This document shows, piece after piece, positions 5,718 through 12,940 of a DNA stretch of 21,250 nt (position 1 is the stretch's first letter; every line of letters starts with the position of its first letter). The notes below the pieces were generated by a model that was not told the DNA's origin, made no database searches, and saw nothing but the letters and a program-made list of their open reading frames with translations. The DNA comes from a virus, in the IMG/VR virus record IMGVR_UViG_3300021961_000751, positions 1 to 21,250 of that record; one strand, 5' to 3'. A program made the translations under genes and the position numbers.

Positions 5718-5963
5718 ATGGCCACAGTAAACAACAAGCCCGCATCTGCTTACGCCAAACCACACACAATGAGTGGTAAAGGTGTGACTGTTGCCGAGAA
5801 TCCCGGTAGTGGCCCTAACCACAGCCGCGCTGATACAGTTGACATGAGCGTCGGTAACGTCAGCAAAAATGCTGGTGACAAGCCAACTAAAACGTCAGGC
5901 ATCATGGTGCGTGGCGGTAAAGCCCAGACCAAAGGCAGAATGGCACGCGGCCCCATGGCCTAA
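5718..5963 (+). CDS. Small conserved phage protein (SGKGVTVAENPGSGP type)
   Basis: 81 residues from ATG 5718, one base after the previous TAA; GAGG (5709-5712) supplies a close Shine-Dalgarno. The string AYAKPHTMSGKGVTV, then NPGSGP, SRADTVDMSVGNVSKNAG, KTSGIMVRG and MARGPMA is one I recall from related phage clusters as a hypothetical protein. It is Gly/Lys/Asn-rich, has no Cys and no hydrophobic segment, and is probably mostly extended or disordered. It sits directly before the second adaptor gene. Function unknown. Confidence 0.7.
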   Translation: MATVNNKPASAYAKPHTMSGKGVTVAENPGSGPNHSRADTVDMSVGNVSKNAGDKPTKTSGIMVRGGKAQTKGRMARGPMA

Positions 5964-5972
5964 GAGGTAGAC

Positions 5973-6812
5973 ATGAACTACACCGAGTTAAAAGCCCAAA
6001 TCATTGACATCTGCGAAAACAATTTCGAAGAGGTGTCTTTGGCTATGTTCACGCGTCAAGCGGAACAGAAAATTTACAACACGGTGCAGTTGGCTAACTT
6101 GCGTAAAAACGTTACAGGCATATTGACAACAGGTAACAAATATCTGTCGTGCCCCGATGACTTTTTATCGCCGTATAGTCTGGCGGTTTACCCATACAAC
6201 ACAACCACTGCTACAGGGACATCTGGGCAAAGCACAATAGTTGTTGCAAGTGCTTCTGGAATAACAGTTGGTCAGGCAGTGTCTGGTGTTGGGATTGCTA
6301 CTGGCGCGTTAGTACGTGCGATTTCCGGTACAACAATAACTTTAAATATTGTTAACTCCGGTACGGTATCAGGAGCGATTGTTTTTCAAGGCGATTATTT
6401 GTACCTGCTAAACAAAGACGTTAACTTTATCCGCGAAGCGTACCCAAATACTTCAGCAACATCACAGCCAAAACACTATGCAATTTTTGGCCCAACATCA
6501 ACCGATGTTAGAGAACTGACGTTTATCGTAGGCCCAACGCCAAACTATAACTACCGCGCAGAGTTGCATTATTTTTATTACCCACCATCAATTGTTGATG
6601 CGGGTACTTCATGGCTTGGTGACAACTTTGACAGTGCACTGCTTAATGGTGCATTGATTGAAGCCTTGCGTTTCATGAAGGGTGAAGCGGCTGATACTGC
6701 GGTGTATGATAAGTTATACGCACAAGCAATTGGATTGCTCAAAAACTTTGGCGATGGTAAGCAACGTATGGACGCTTATCGTGATGGCCAGTACCGGATG
6801 CCTGTGACATGA
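5973..6812 (+). CDS. SU10-type phage adaptor protein with inserted beta domain
   Basis: 279 residues from ATG 5973, with AGAGG 6 nt upstream. The N-terminus MNYTELKAQIIDICENNFEE, then FTRQAEQKIYNTVQLANLRKN, then YLSCPDDFLSPYSLAVY and, later, YLLNKDVNFIREAYP, PKHYAIFG and ELHYFYYPPSI with helical LLNGALIEALRFMKGE, resembles what is annotated as phage adaptor (SU10_adaptor-like): the ring below the portal that carries the nozzle. Family naming is from memory. Residues about 77-139 (TGTSGQSTIVV...SGVGIATGALVRAISGTTITL...VFQ) interrupt the core between LAVY and GDYLYLLNKDV, so they look like an inserted beta cassette. The gene overlaps the next by ATGA. Confidence 0.7.
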   Translation: MNYTELKAQIIDICENNFEEVSLAMFTRQAEQKIYNTVQLANLRKNVTGILTTGNKYLSCPDDFLSPYSLAVYPYNTTTATGTSGQSTIVVASASGITVGQAVSGVGIATGALVRAISGTTITLNIVNSGTVSGAIVFQGDYLYLLNKDVNFIREAYPNTSATSQPKHYAIFGPTSTDVRELTFIVGPTPNYNYRAELHYFYYPPSIVDAGTSWLGDNFDSALLNGALIEALRFMKGEAADTAVYDKLYAQAIGLLKNFGDGKQRMDAYRDGQYRMPVT

Positions 6813-7225
6813 GTAGCATTGTTCAAACGCAGACAACAAGTTTCAAAGCTGAGTTGTACCAAGGTATCCATGACTTGCTCACGGATCAGATCAAGATTGC
6901 GCTCTACACTGCGGGGGCAAACTTAAATGAAGCCACTACCGCATATTCTTCTACAGACGAAGTAACCGGTACAGGATATGTTGCTGGTGGGGTGGTGATG
7001 ACAGGCGTCACAATCAATACGTCTGGATACACTGTGTATGTAGACTTTGCGGACGTGGTGTTTAGCGCTTCAGTGACCGCACGTTGTGCGTTGATGTACA
7101 ACGCTACGCAAGGCAACAAATCAATTGCGGTATTAGATTTTGGCGCTGATAAAACTTCCGCTAATTTCACTATCACAATGCCCGCCAACACTGCAACCGC
7201 AGCACTTATTAGGAGTTCAAATTGA
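6809..7225 (+). CDS. Beta-rich phage structural protein, paralogue A
   Basis: 138 residues, starting by ATGA overlap. The pattern SFKAELYQGIHDL, then IKIALYTAGANLNEATTAYSS, EVTGTGYVAGGV, LMYNATQGNKSIAVLDFG and FTITMPANTATAALIR is one I recall from many phage genomes as an unnamed virion protein of about 130-150 residues. The gene at 7423 shows the same pattern. Thr/Ala/Val-rich and probably an all-beta sandwich; no membrane segment or catalytic motif. A minor tail or decoration protein is the most likely role, by context. Confidence 0.7.
   Translation: MSSIVQTQTTSFKAELYQGIHDLLTDQIKIALYTAGANLNEATTAYSSTDEVTGTGYVAGGVVMTGVTINTSGYTVYVDFADVVFSASVTARCALMYNATQGNKSIAVLDFGADKTSANFTITMPANTATAALIRSSN
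7211..7215 (+). promoter_or_regulatory. Shine-Dalgarno deciding a TTG start
   Basis: AGGAG in the 3' end of paralogue A, 6 nt before TTG 7222, which overlaps the stop as TTGA. This is the second TTG/TTGA start in the window. Confidence 0.7.
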
Positions 7226-7413
7226 TTGTTACGACAACCAAAGGCGATATGGACGATTCCTTGCTTGAGAAAAAAGAAGGTTTCGTTGATAATGACGACG
7301 AGTACACCACGTGGGTGGAGTATTGGTTGGATGGAGAACTTGTCCACCGTTCGGTGCACGTTCAGTTAAAAAAATCCGTGGTTCTTTCAGGTTCCACAGC
7401 TTCTTTTGAGTAA
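7222..7413 (+). CDS. Small acidic phage protein (GDMDDSLLEKKEG type)
   Basis: 63 residues from TTG 7222 (TTGA overlap, AGGAG 6 nt upstream). The sequence KGDMDDSLLEKKEGFVDND, then EYTTWVEYWLDGELVHRSVHVQLKK, is a pattern I recall from related phages, in which MDDSLLEK and DGELVHRSVHVQLKK are conserved. The N-terminal half is acidic and the C-terminal part predicted beta. It sits between two paralogous beta-rich proteins, so it may work with them (chaperone or small subunit). Function unknown. The gene ends in the TAAGGAAAAATCATG junction. Confidence 0.7.
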   Translation: MIVTTTKGDMDDSLLEKKEGFVDNDDEYTTWVEYWLDGELVHRSVHVQLKKSVVLSGSTASFE

Positions 7414-7425
7414 GGAAAAATCATG
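7411..7425 (+). promoter_or_regulatory. Stop/Shine-Dalgarno/start junction module (copy 1)
   Basis: TAAGGAAAAATCATG. The stop TAA pairs as part of the Shine-Dalgarno, and the next start is in frame 9 nt later. The identical 15 bases recur at 12416-12430. Confidence 0.75.
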
Positions 7426-7881
7426 GCAAATACCCAAGCAATGTGCTCATCTTTCTTAGGTGAATTGATGACAGCAACGCACAACTTCACTACAAGTACA
7501 GGCAACACTTTCAAAGCCGCTTTGTATTTGGCTTCTGCCACAGTGAACGCGTCGACAACCGCGTATAGCACAACGGGCGAAGTGACTGGCACAAACTACA
7601 CTCCCGGCGGTGTAACAGTGACTAATGGTACGTCGCCTTTGTCTACAAATACATCTGCTACAGCAGGTACAGGCTATTGGACACCCAGCGCCAGTATTAC
7701 GTACACAAACGTAACATTGACTACTGCGTTTGATGCTGTGTTAATTTATAACTCATCGGCTTCTGACAAGGCTGTTAGCGTTCATACCTTTGGTTCACAG
7801 ACTGTGACTGCCGGTACGTTCACTTTGACAATGCCTTCAAACACCACATCTACTGCGTTGCTCCGTTTGGCTACAACCTGA
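7423..7881 (+). CDS. Beta-rich phage structural protein, paralogue B
   Basis: 152 residues from ATG 7423. It is clearly related to the 6809 product: FLGELMTATHNF/FKAALYLASATVNASTTAYST, EVTGTNYTPGGV, LIYNSSASDKAVSVHTFG and FTLTMPSNTTSTALLR align in order. It carries a longer loop (about residues 66-85, SPLSTNTSATAGTGYW), which accounts for the extra length. Thr/Ser-rich, all-beta prediction. Two related but diverged copies suggest a hetero-oligomer or alternative virion proteins. The stop TGA at 7879-7881 lies immediately before a hairpin covering the Shine-Dalgarno of the next gene. Confidence 0.7.
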   Translation: MANTQAMCSSFLGELMTATHNFTTSTGNTFKAALYLASATVNASTTAYSTTGEVTGTNYTPGGVTVTNGTSPLSTNTSATAGTGYWTPSASITYTNVTLTTAFDAVLIYNSSASDKAVSVHTFGSQTVTAGTFTLTMPSNTTSTALLRLATT

Positions 7882-7882
7882 T

Positions 7883-7898
7883 CCTCCTGTCTGGGAGG
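7883..7898 (+). promoter_or_regulatory. Hairpin that sequesters the Shine-Dalgarno of the 7906 gene
   Basis: CCTCC (7883-7887) pairs with GGAGG (7894-7898) over a 6-nt loop. GGAGG is the Shine-Dalgarno of ATG 7906, and the hairpin begins right after the TGA at 7879-7881. Ribosomes ending at that stop would open the stem, so translation of the repeat gene is probably coupled to the gene before it. The pairing is seen directly; the regulatory effect is inference. Confidence 0.55.
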
Positions 7899-7905
7899 GC
7901 AGTAA

Positions 7906-8748
7906 ATGACAACCGCATGGGGCGCAGGGGCGTGGGGTGACAATAGTTGGGGAGGTCAGCAATCTGAACTCTCTGGCGTTGTTGCGTCTGGTGGTGTCGG
8001 TTCTGTTACTGCAGAGGCCATATACGAGGTAGCTATTACCGGTGTAGCGGCTACTGGGGCAGTCGGATCAGTTACTGTTGCGGAAAGACAGTTTGTTCTT
8101 ACGGGCGTATCAGCCATTGGTGTACCGGGGGAGATTTCAATACCCGGACGTGATTCTGGGCTTGAAGGGGTTGGGGCAATAGGCGCGGTTGGTTCCGTTG
8201 CCGTTGACTCATCAGAAAGTGAAGACAGTGTTCTTGCGACAGGCTCGGTTGGTACTGTAGGAGTCTCAAAAACTGTCGCAATCTCTGGCGTTGAAGCCAC
8301 AGGCGCTGTTGCTACAGTTGGTTTTACGTATGGCGCAAATATTGGGGGCAATGAGGCTTCTGGTGTTGTTGGTACTTTGGGGTCTGACAGAACTGTCGCG
8401 CTTACAGGAGTTGAAGCCACAGGCGCTGTTGGCACGCTAGAATTTAATTTTCAAGCAACTAGCGTTTTGGCTACGGGCTCTGTTGGCGACGTCGCAATGG
8501 GCGAACGTACTGTTGCCTTAACGGGTATAAGTGCTTCAGGACTTATTGGGGATGAAGTTCCAGTCAAAGCAATAGCCATTTCAGGCGTATCCGCCGCTGG
8601 CGCCGCAGGCGCGGTGTCTATTGGCGCAAGGTTAGTGGCTGTTACTGGATCACAAGCCATGGGCGAATTAGGAACAATTGGGTTGTCTTACTGGAGTTTA
8701 ATTGATGACACAGAAGACGCAAACTGGCAAAATATCATCACAGTGTAG
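7906..8748 (+). CDS. Twelve-repeat phage virion protein (LTGVxATGAVGxV repeats)
   Basis: 280 residues from ATG 7906, with GGAGG 7 nt upstream inside a hairpin. The N-terminus is Gly/Trp-rich (TAWGAGAWGDNSWGG). Residues about 20-265 contain about twelve degenerate repeats of 18-22 residues with core (V/I)(A/L)(I/L)(T/S)GVxA(T/S)GAVG(S/T)V. The protein ends YWSLIDDTEDANWQNIITV, a tail I recall from similar phage repeat proteins. No Cys; strongly Gly/Ala/Val; likely a regular beta structure such as a fibrous or solenoid shaft. It lies directly before the tail-fibre genes, so a shaft or fibre-base role is plausible. No family could be named with confidence. Confidence 0.7.
   Translation: MTTAWGAGAWGDNSWGGQQSELSGVVASGGVGSVTAEAIYEVAITGVAATGAVGSVTVAERQFVLTGVSAIGVPGEISIPGRDSGLEGVGAIGAVGSVAVDSSESEDSVLATGSVGTVGVSKTVAISGVEATGAVATVGFTYGANIGGNEASGVVGTLGSDRTVALTGVEATGAVGTLEFNFQATSVLATGSVGDVAMGERTVALTGISASGLIGDEVPVKAIAISGVSAAGAAGAVSIGARLVAVTGSQAMGELGTIGLSYWSLIDDTEDANWQNIITV
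7962..8695 (+). repeat. About twelve degenerate 54-66 bp coding repeats
   Basis: Repeats encode LSGVVASGGVGSV, ITGVAATGAVGSV, LTGVSAIGVPGEI, LEGVGAIGAVGSV, DSVLATGSVGTV, ISGVEATGAVATV, GGNEASGVVGTL, LTGVEATGAVGTL, TSVLATGSVGDV, LTGISASGLIGD, ISGVSAAGAAGAV and VTGSQAMGELGTI. Most copies have diverged, but 22 bases at 8290-8311 and 8410-8431 are identical, exactly 120 bp apart. Confidence 0.85.
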
Positions 8749-8778
8749 ATAAGTTCTACGTATAGACAGGAGTTTTAA

Positions 8779-10464
8779 ATGACCACAGGCGCAACGGGAC
8801 AACTAGGACTTGCTTTACCGGTACAGGGTGAACTCTCTGGTACGTGGGGCGACACAGTTAACAACGGTATTACGCAGTACACAAACATTGCTATTGCGGC
8901 TACACTGACGCTAACAAATGATGGCGCGGTAACTCTGGCCAATACAACAGGCGATGCTTCAGCTTCTAACATCACATCCACACTGACTGGTGCAGGTACG
9001 GTTACGGCTCAGTTTGCCATCGTGCGGGTCACGGGTACGCTGACTACAGCCAAAGTAATTACGGCTCCAAGTTATAGCAAGACATACACAGTGGTGAATG
9101 CGGCTACTGGTGGTATCGTGACGTTCAAAGCGTCTGGTCAGACCGGTGTTTCTGTTGCTGTAGGCGAGTCAGCTTTTGTTTATTACAACGGCACAGACTA
9201 TGTAAAAGTGGCCTCCACCACTTCAGGCCCCGGTGATGTGGTTGGCCCAGCTTCTGCAACGGCTAACGGTATTGCACTATTTAACAGCACGACTGGCAAG
9301 TTAATTAAAGACTCAGCCGCATCTGATGGTTTGATTTATGGTCTGACTGTAGGTCGTGGTGGTGGTGCTGTGTCTACCAATACTGCGGTGGGTGCTAGTG
9401 CTTTGGCGGCTAATACAAGTGGTAGTGAAAATACGGCTGTTGGCTATCAGGCGTTGATTAGCGAGACAAGCGCAACAAATAATTCGGCATTTGGTGTGTG
9501 GGCCTTGCGCTACAACACCACAGGGTCATCAAACGTAGCCGTTGGTCGTTCGGCACTTGAAGCCAACACCACAGCATCTAACAACACTGCTGTTGGTTAT
9601 CAGGCTGGGTATAGCTACACCGGCACGGCTGGGCATAACACTTTCATTGGCCGTCAGGCGGGCTATTCGTCTACGACTGCTAACGGCATAACTGCCATTG
9701 GTGCGAATGTTTTATTTCAGAACACCACAGGCATAAGCAACGTAGCGGTCGGCGGCACAAATGGAGTGACGCTTGGCGCTGCTCTTGAAAACAACACGAC
9801 TGGAAGCAACAACACGGCACTTGGCCATGCGGCGCTTCTTTCCAACACCACAGCATCTAACAACACGGCTGTGGGTTATCAGGCGGGGTATACATCAACA
9901 GGTCAACGCAACGCTTTCTTTGGCTCTGAGGCGGGGTATGCAAACACGACTGGTGAAAGCAACACATACATTGGTCGCCAAGCAGGTAATTTGATGACCT
10001 CTGGTAACAACAATACCATCATTGGGCGCTACAACGGCAACCAAGGTAGCCTAGACATTCGCACAGCAAGCAACTACATCGTGCTGTCTGATGGAGACGG
10101 CAACCCACGGATGTATAACAACGCTACGGATTGGTACGATTCCGTTGGCAAACTCAGAGCCGTCCCACAATCAGGCTCTTCCAAGACAAGCTCCTACACA
10201 CTAGCAACAACTGATGTGGGTGAGTACATCTTGCTTGGCGCAAGCGGTGCGATTGTGATCCCTGATGCTACGTTTGCGGCTGGTGACGTTATCACCATCT
10301 TTAACAATACCGCCAGTACAGCAACAATCACTTGCTCAATCACAACGGCGTACATTGCAGGCACATTCACTGACAAAGCCACGATGACCTTGGCGGCGGC
10401 AGGTGTAGCAACTGTACTGTTCATCACCAGCACCCTGTGTGTTGTTTCAGGAAATGTGACCTAA
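8779..10464 (+). CDS. Tail fibre with thirteen NTAVG-type repeats
   Basis: 561 residues from ATG 8779, with CAGGAG (8768-8773) 5 nt upstream. Residues 1-155 form a beta-rich N-terminal module (LALPVQGELSGTWGDTVNNGI, then APSYSKTYTVVNAATG and FVYYNGTDYVKV) of the sort that attaches phage fibres to the virion. Residues 201-420 contain thirteen NxA(V/I/F)Gxx(A) repeats (NTAVGYQAL, NVAVGRSAL, NTFIGRQAGY and so on), as in YadA-head-like and phage-fibre beta-helices, which trimerise. The C-terminal 100 residues are beta-rich and end in VVSGNVT. There is no intramolecular-chaperone/S74 peptidase domain with its Ser-Lys dyad, so folding probably depends on a chaperone; a candidate is encoded at 12428. 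It is likely a trimeric fibre contacting the host surface. Confidence 0.8.
   Translation: MTTGATGQLGLALPVQGELSGTWGDTVNNGITQYTNIAIAATLTLTNDGAVTLANTTGDASASNITSTLTGAGTVTAQFAIVRVTGTLTTAKVITAPSYSKTYTVVNAATGGIVTFKASGQTGVSVAVGESAFVYYNGTDYVKVASTTSGPGDVVGPASATANGIALFNSTTGKLIKDSAASDGLIYGLTVGRGGGAVSTNTAVGASALAANTSGSENTAVGYQALISETSATNNSAFGVWALRYNTTGSSNVAVGRSALEANTTASNNTAVGYQAGYSYTGTAGHNTFIGRQAGYSSTTANGITAIGANVLFQNTTGISNVAVGGTNGVTLGAALENNTTGSNNTALGHAALLSNTTASNNTAVGYQAGYTSTGQRNAFFGSEAGYANTTGESNTYIGRQAGNLMTSGNNNTIIGRYNGNQGSLDIRTASNYIVLSDGDGNPRMYNNATDWYDSVGKLRAVPQSGSSKTSSYTLATTDVGEYILLGASGAIVIPDATFAAGDVITIFNNTASTATITCSITTAYIAGTFTDKATMTLAAAGVATVLFITSTLCVVSGNVT
9379..10038 (+). repeat. Thirteen coding repeats of the NTAVGxxAL type
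   Basis: Repeat cores start at Asn 201 (9379) and run to about residue 420. Two copies of the block around NTTASNNTAVGYQAGY, at about 9562-9606 and 9844-9888 (282 bp apart), differ at only a few bases. They are a likely substrate for in-frame loss or gain of repeats. Confidence 0.85.
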
Positions 10465-10465
10465 T

Positions 10466-12418
10466 ATGAGTTCATCACAGCAACTATTGTTAGGCGAAGG
10501 CGCAGGCGGCGGCCCAGCCAACTACATTGAAGATGTGTTCTCGACTTGGTTGTACACAGGCACGGGGTCTGCTCAAACAATTACTAATGGCATTGATTTA
10601 TCTACAAAAGGTGGATTGGTTTGGACAAAGTGCCGAAACAACCCCGGTAGTAACAGATTTAATGATACTGTTAGGGGGGCTACCAATGCTCTTAGATCAA
10701 ATAGCACTGACGCCTCGACTGTCATAGCAAACGGTCTAACTGCCTTTAATGCTAATGGCTATACTTTAGGCGATGATTCTGGTAACTCAGGGTATAACTT
10801 TAGTACTTCATACACCTACGTCTCATGGACATTCCGAGAGCAACCAAAGTTCTTTGATGTTGTGACTTATACGGGTACGGGATTTACTGAGCCTAATATT
10901 TCACACAACCTTGGCTCTGTACCGGGTTGCATCATTATTAAACGCACAAATGCCGCAGGAAGTTGGTTTGTATATCACCGGTCAGTAGGCTTAGCAGAGA
11001 TGTTGATTTTAGATTCAACTGCTGCCGTTACTGGTAATAATATGATAGGTGGAACGCCAACAAGTACAACATTTAAACCCGCTGGAGATGCTGATATTTC
11101 TGGCGCAACTTATGTAGCCTACTTATTTGCCCACAACGCAGGAGGCTTTGGTGCGGCTGGTACAGACAATGTGATTTCGTGTGGGTCTTATGTAGGTGAT
11201 GGAACAACTAGATTAATAAATATTGGCTATGAGCCGCAATGGATATTAATAAAAAACGCAACTAGTGGAGCGGGAGGGTCAGCCAACGATTGGAAAATGA
11301 TAGACAACATGAGAGGTTTTACTGCCACAGATAATTCATCCGTTCTAGAAGCCAACACAAGTGACGCGGAAGCAAATGACAACCCAATCACAATTGCTTC
11401 TCAAGGTTTTAATACCAATAACATGAGGAATACGAGTGAAACTTACATCTACATAGCCATCCGCCGTGGCCTGATGAAAGTGCCTACAAGTGGGACTAGT
11501 GTGTTTCAACCTGTTGCATATACTGGTACAAACGTAGATAACAGATTAGTTGATACAGGAATTGTTACTGATGCAATAATTGCACGACAAAGAGCTGACG
11601 TGGTAAATACAGTTATCTCCAATCGGTTACAAACCGATTATATGAATTTTACAAATTTGCCTGACGATAATAAATCGTATCTTGACGGACTAGATACTGC
11701 CCCCGATGGCAAAGGAAATTCTTTTTCTAGCATGACAGGTTTCTACGTTGGAAATAGTGCAAGTACAAACTTAAACCAAGCATCAACAGCACAACTTGCC
11801 TACGCTTTCAGACGCGCTCCATCGTTTATGGATGTTGTTATGTATACAGGAACGGGAGGTGGAGGTCAAACTCTCAACCATAACCTTGGCGTAACACCAG
11901 AACTGATTATTTCGAAGCGCAGAAGTGGTGTGTATGACTGGACTGTGTATTCGTCAGCAAGGGGAACATCAAATACATTATTCCTTAACCTGACAAACGC
12001 AGAAACGGCATACACAAGTGTAAGTGCGGCAACATCTACGACACTTACTGTTCAAGGTGTTGCGAATGCAAGTAGCGAAACATTTGTAGCCTACCTATTT
12101 GCAACTTGTGCGGGTGTTTCTAAAGTAGGCTCATACACAGGTACAGGAACAACGCTACAAATTAACTGTGGTTTTACTGCTGGCGCAAGGTTTGTTTTAA
12201 TCAAACGCACCGACTCAACTGGCGGCTGGTACTACTGGGATACAGCCCGTGGCATCGTGGCTGGTAATGACCCTTACTTGTTCTTAAACAGTTCAAACGC
12301 TGAAGTAACAAACACCGATTACGTTGACACCTACAGCGCAGGGTTTGAGATTAGCTCAACTGCGCCATCCGCCATCAATGCAAGTGGTGGCACATTCATA
12401 TTCTTAGCAATCGCATAA
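10466..12418 (+). CDS. Tail fibre/receptor-binding-like protein with four YTGTG units (DUF7483-like)
   Basis: 650 residues from ATG 10466, one base after the previous TAA. The N-terminus is short and Gly-rich (LLLGEGAGGG). Four related units can be seen, each with SYTGTG or VTYTGTG followed by HNLG or IGY/CGF and P..iiIKR..., beginning near residues 127 (KFFDVVTYTGTG), 239 (CGSYVGDG), 451 (FMDVVMYTGTG) and 554 (VGSYTGTG). The W-rich loops after the IKR strand (WFVYHRS, WTVYSSARG, YYWDTARG) are typical of a phage family annotated as DUF7483; that name is recalled, not searched. C-terminus GGTFIFLAIA. It is probably the host-contacting fibre protein and partner of the fibre upstream. No S74 peptidase or lyase motif was recognised. 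Confidence 0.7.
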   Translation: MSSSQQLLLGEGAGGGPANYIEDVFSTWLYTGTGSAQTITNGIDLSTKGGLVWTKCRNNPGSNRFNDTVRGATNALRSNSTDASTVIANGLTAFNANGYTLGDDSGNSGYNFSTSYTYVSWTFREQPKFFDVVTYTGTGFTEPNISHNLGSVPGCIIIKRTNAAGSWFVYHRSVGLAEMLILDSTAAVTGNNMIGGTPTSTTFKPAGDADISGATYVAYLFAHNAGGFGAAGTDNVISCGSYVGDGTTRLINIGYEPQWILIKNATSGAGGSANDWKMIDNMRGFTATDNSSVLEANTSDAEANDNPITIASQGFNTNNMRNTSETYIYIAIRRGLMKVPTSGTSVFQPVAYTGTNVDNRLVDTGIVTDAIIARQRADVVNTVISNRLQTDYMNFTNLPDDNKSYLDGLDTAPDGKGNSFSSMTGFYVGNSASTNLNQASTAQLAYAFRRAPSFMDVVMYTGTGGGGQTLNHNLGVTPELIISKRRSGVYDWTVYSSARGTSNTLFLNLTNAETAYTSVSAATSTTLTVQGVANASSETFVAYLFATCAGVSKVGSYTGTGTTLQINCGFTAGARFVLIKRTDSTGGWYYWDTARGIVAGNDPYLFLNSSNAEVTNTDYVDTYSAGFEISSTAPSAINASGGTFIFLAIA

Positions 12419-12430
12419 GGAAAAATCATG
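12416..12430 (+). promoter_or_regulatory. Stop/Shine-Dalgarno/start junction module (copy 2)
   Basis: TAAGGAAAAATCATG, identical over 15 bases to 7411-7425. A close variant, TAAAGGAAAATCATG, joins the next two genes at 12929-12943. All three keep a 9-nt, in-frame stop-to-start distance. Confidence 0.75.
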
Positions 12431-12931
12431 CAAATACGAATCAGATCAACAGGTCAAGTGCTACTTCAGCACGAGTGGGAAAAGTGGGTTGCACAGACCT
12501 ACGCCAAGTCATTGAGTGGCATATCTGAAGAAGCGGTCAATCGCTTTGAGTCAGACATTGTGTTTGAAGGCCCACAAGCCACAGGCGGCACTGTCTACCA
12601 ATACTCACAGCAAGACGGCGTAGAGCAGATTGACGGCAAGTGGTACACCAAGTACATCCTTGGCCCTGTCTTCACTGGCGATACAGCGGCGGCAGACGAA
12701 GCCGCATACAAAGCCCGTAAAGACGCAGAACAAGCCGCAAATGTACGCAGACAGCGTACTGAAATGCTTAAAGATTGCGACTGGGTGGTGACTAAAGCTA
12801 TAGACCAAAATGCTCAGGACAGCCTTGGCATTCAGATTCCTGTGGTCTGGGTCACGTACCGCCAAGCCCTGCGCGACATCACTGCGCAGTCTGGTTTCCC
12901 TTGGACAATCACTTGGCCTACACAGCCTTAA
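12428..12931 (+). CDS. Tail-fibre assembly chaperone-like protein
   Basis: 167 residues from ATG 12428. The N-terminal 95 residues are a mixed alpha/beta domain (MQIRIRSTGQVLLQHEWEKW, ... DGKWYTKYILGPVF). The C-terminal part, RRQRTEMLKDCDWVV ... YRQALRDITAQSGFPWTITWP, has the LL.DCDW...YR.ALRD...GFPW..WP signature of phage tail assembly chaperones (Phage_tail_APC type). These follow fibre genes and help the fibre fold or trimerise. Its position directly after two fibre genes supports this. The fibres lack a self-cleaving chaperone domain, which fits a need for a separate one. Confidence 0.8.
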   Translation: MQIRIRSTGQVLLQHEWEKWVAQTYAKSLSGISEEAVNRFESDIVFEGPQATGGTVYQYSQQDGVEQIDGKWYTKYILGPVFTGDTAAADEAAYKARKDAEQAANVRRQRTEMLKDCDWVVTKAIDQNAQDSLGIQIPVVWVTYRQALRDITAQSGFPWTITWPTQP

Positions 12932-12940
12932 AGGAAAATC

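Noticed and set aside
7368-7374. A_AAA_AAA slippery heptamer in frame near the end of the 7222 gene (possible -1 frameshift)
   Set aside because: The next gene (7423) is in the same frame as 7222, so a -1 shift would not fuse the two products. The -1 frame stops soon after, and no clear downstream stem was seen.
7956-8435. 159-residue open frame on the minus strand
   Set aside because: It is the shadow of the Gly/Val/Ala repeat gene; its Pro/Thr/Ala composition is the mirror of the repeat codons. No ribosome-binding site or recognisable family.
8745-8773. Possible promoter (TATAGA) and small inverted repeat GTAGA/TCTAC before the tail-fibre gene
   Set aside because: The -10 match is poor and there is no -35 at the right distance. 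The 5-bp stem with AT pairs is weak. Only the CAGGAG ribosome-binding site is convincing.
10466-12418. Diversity-generating retroelement target in a receptor-binding-like protein
   Set aside because: No template repeat, reverse transcriptase or adenine-specific variation could be seen in the window.
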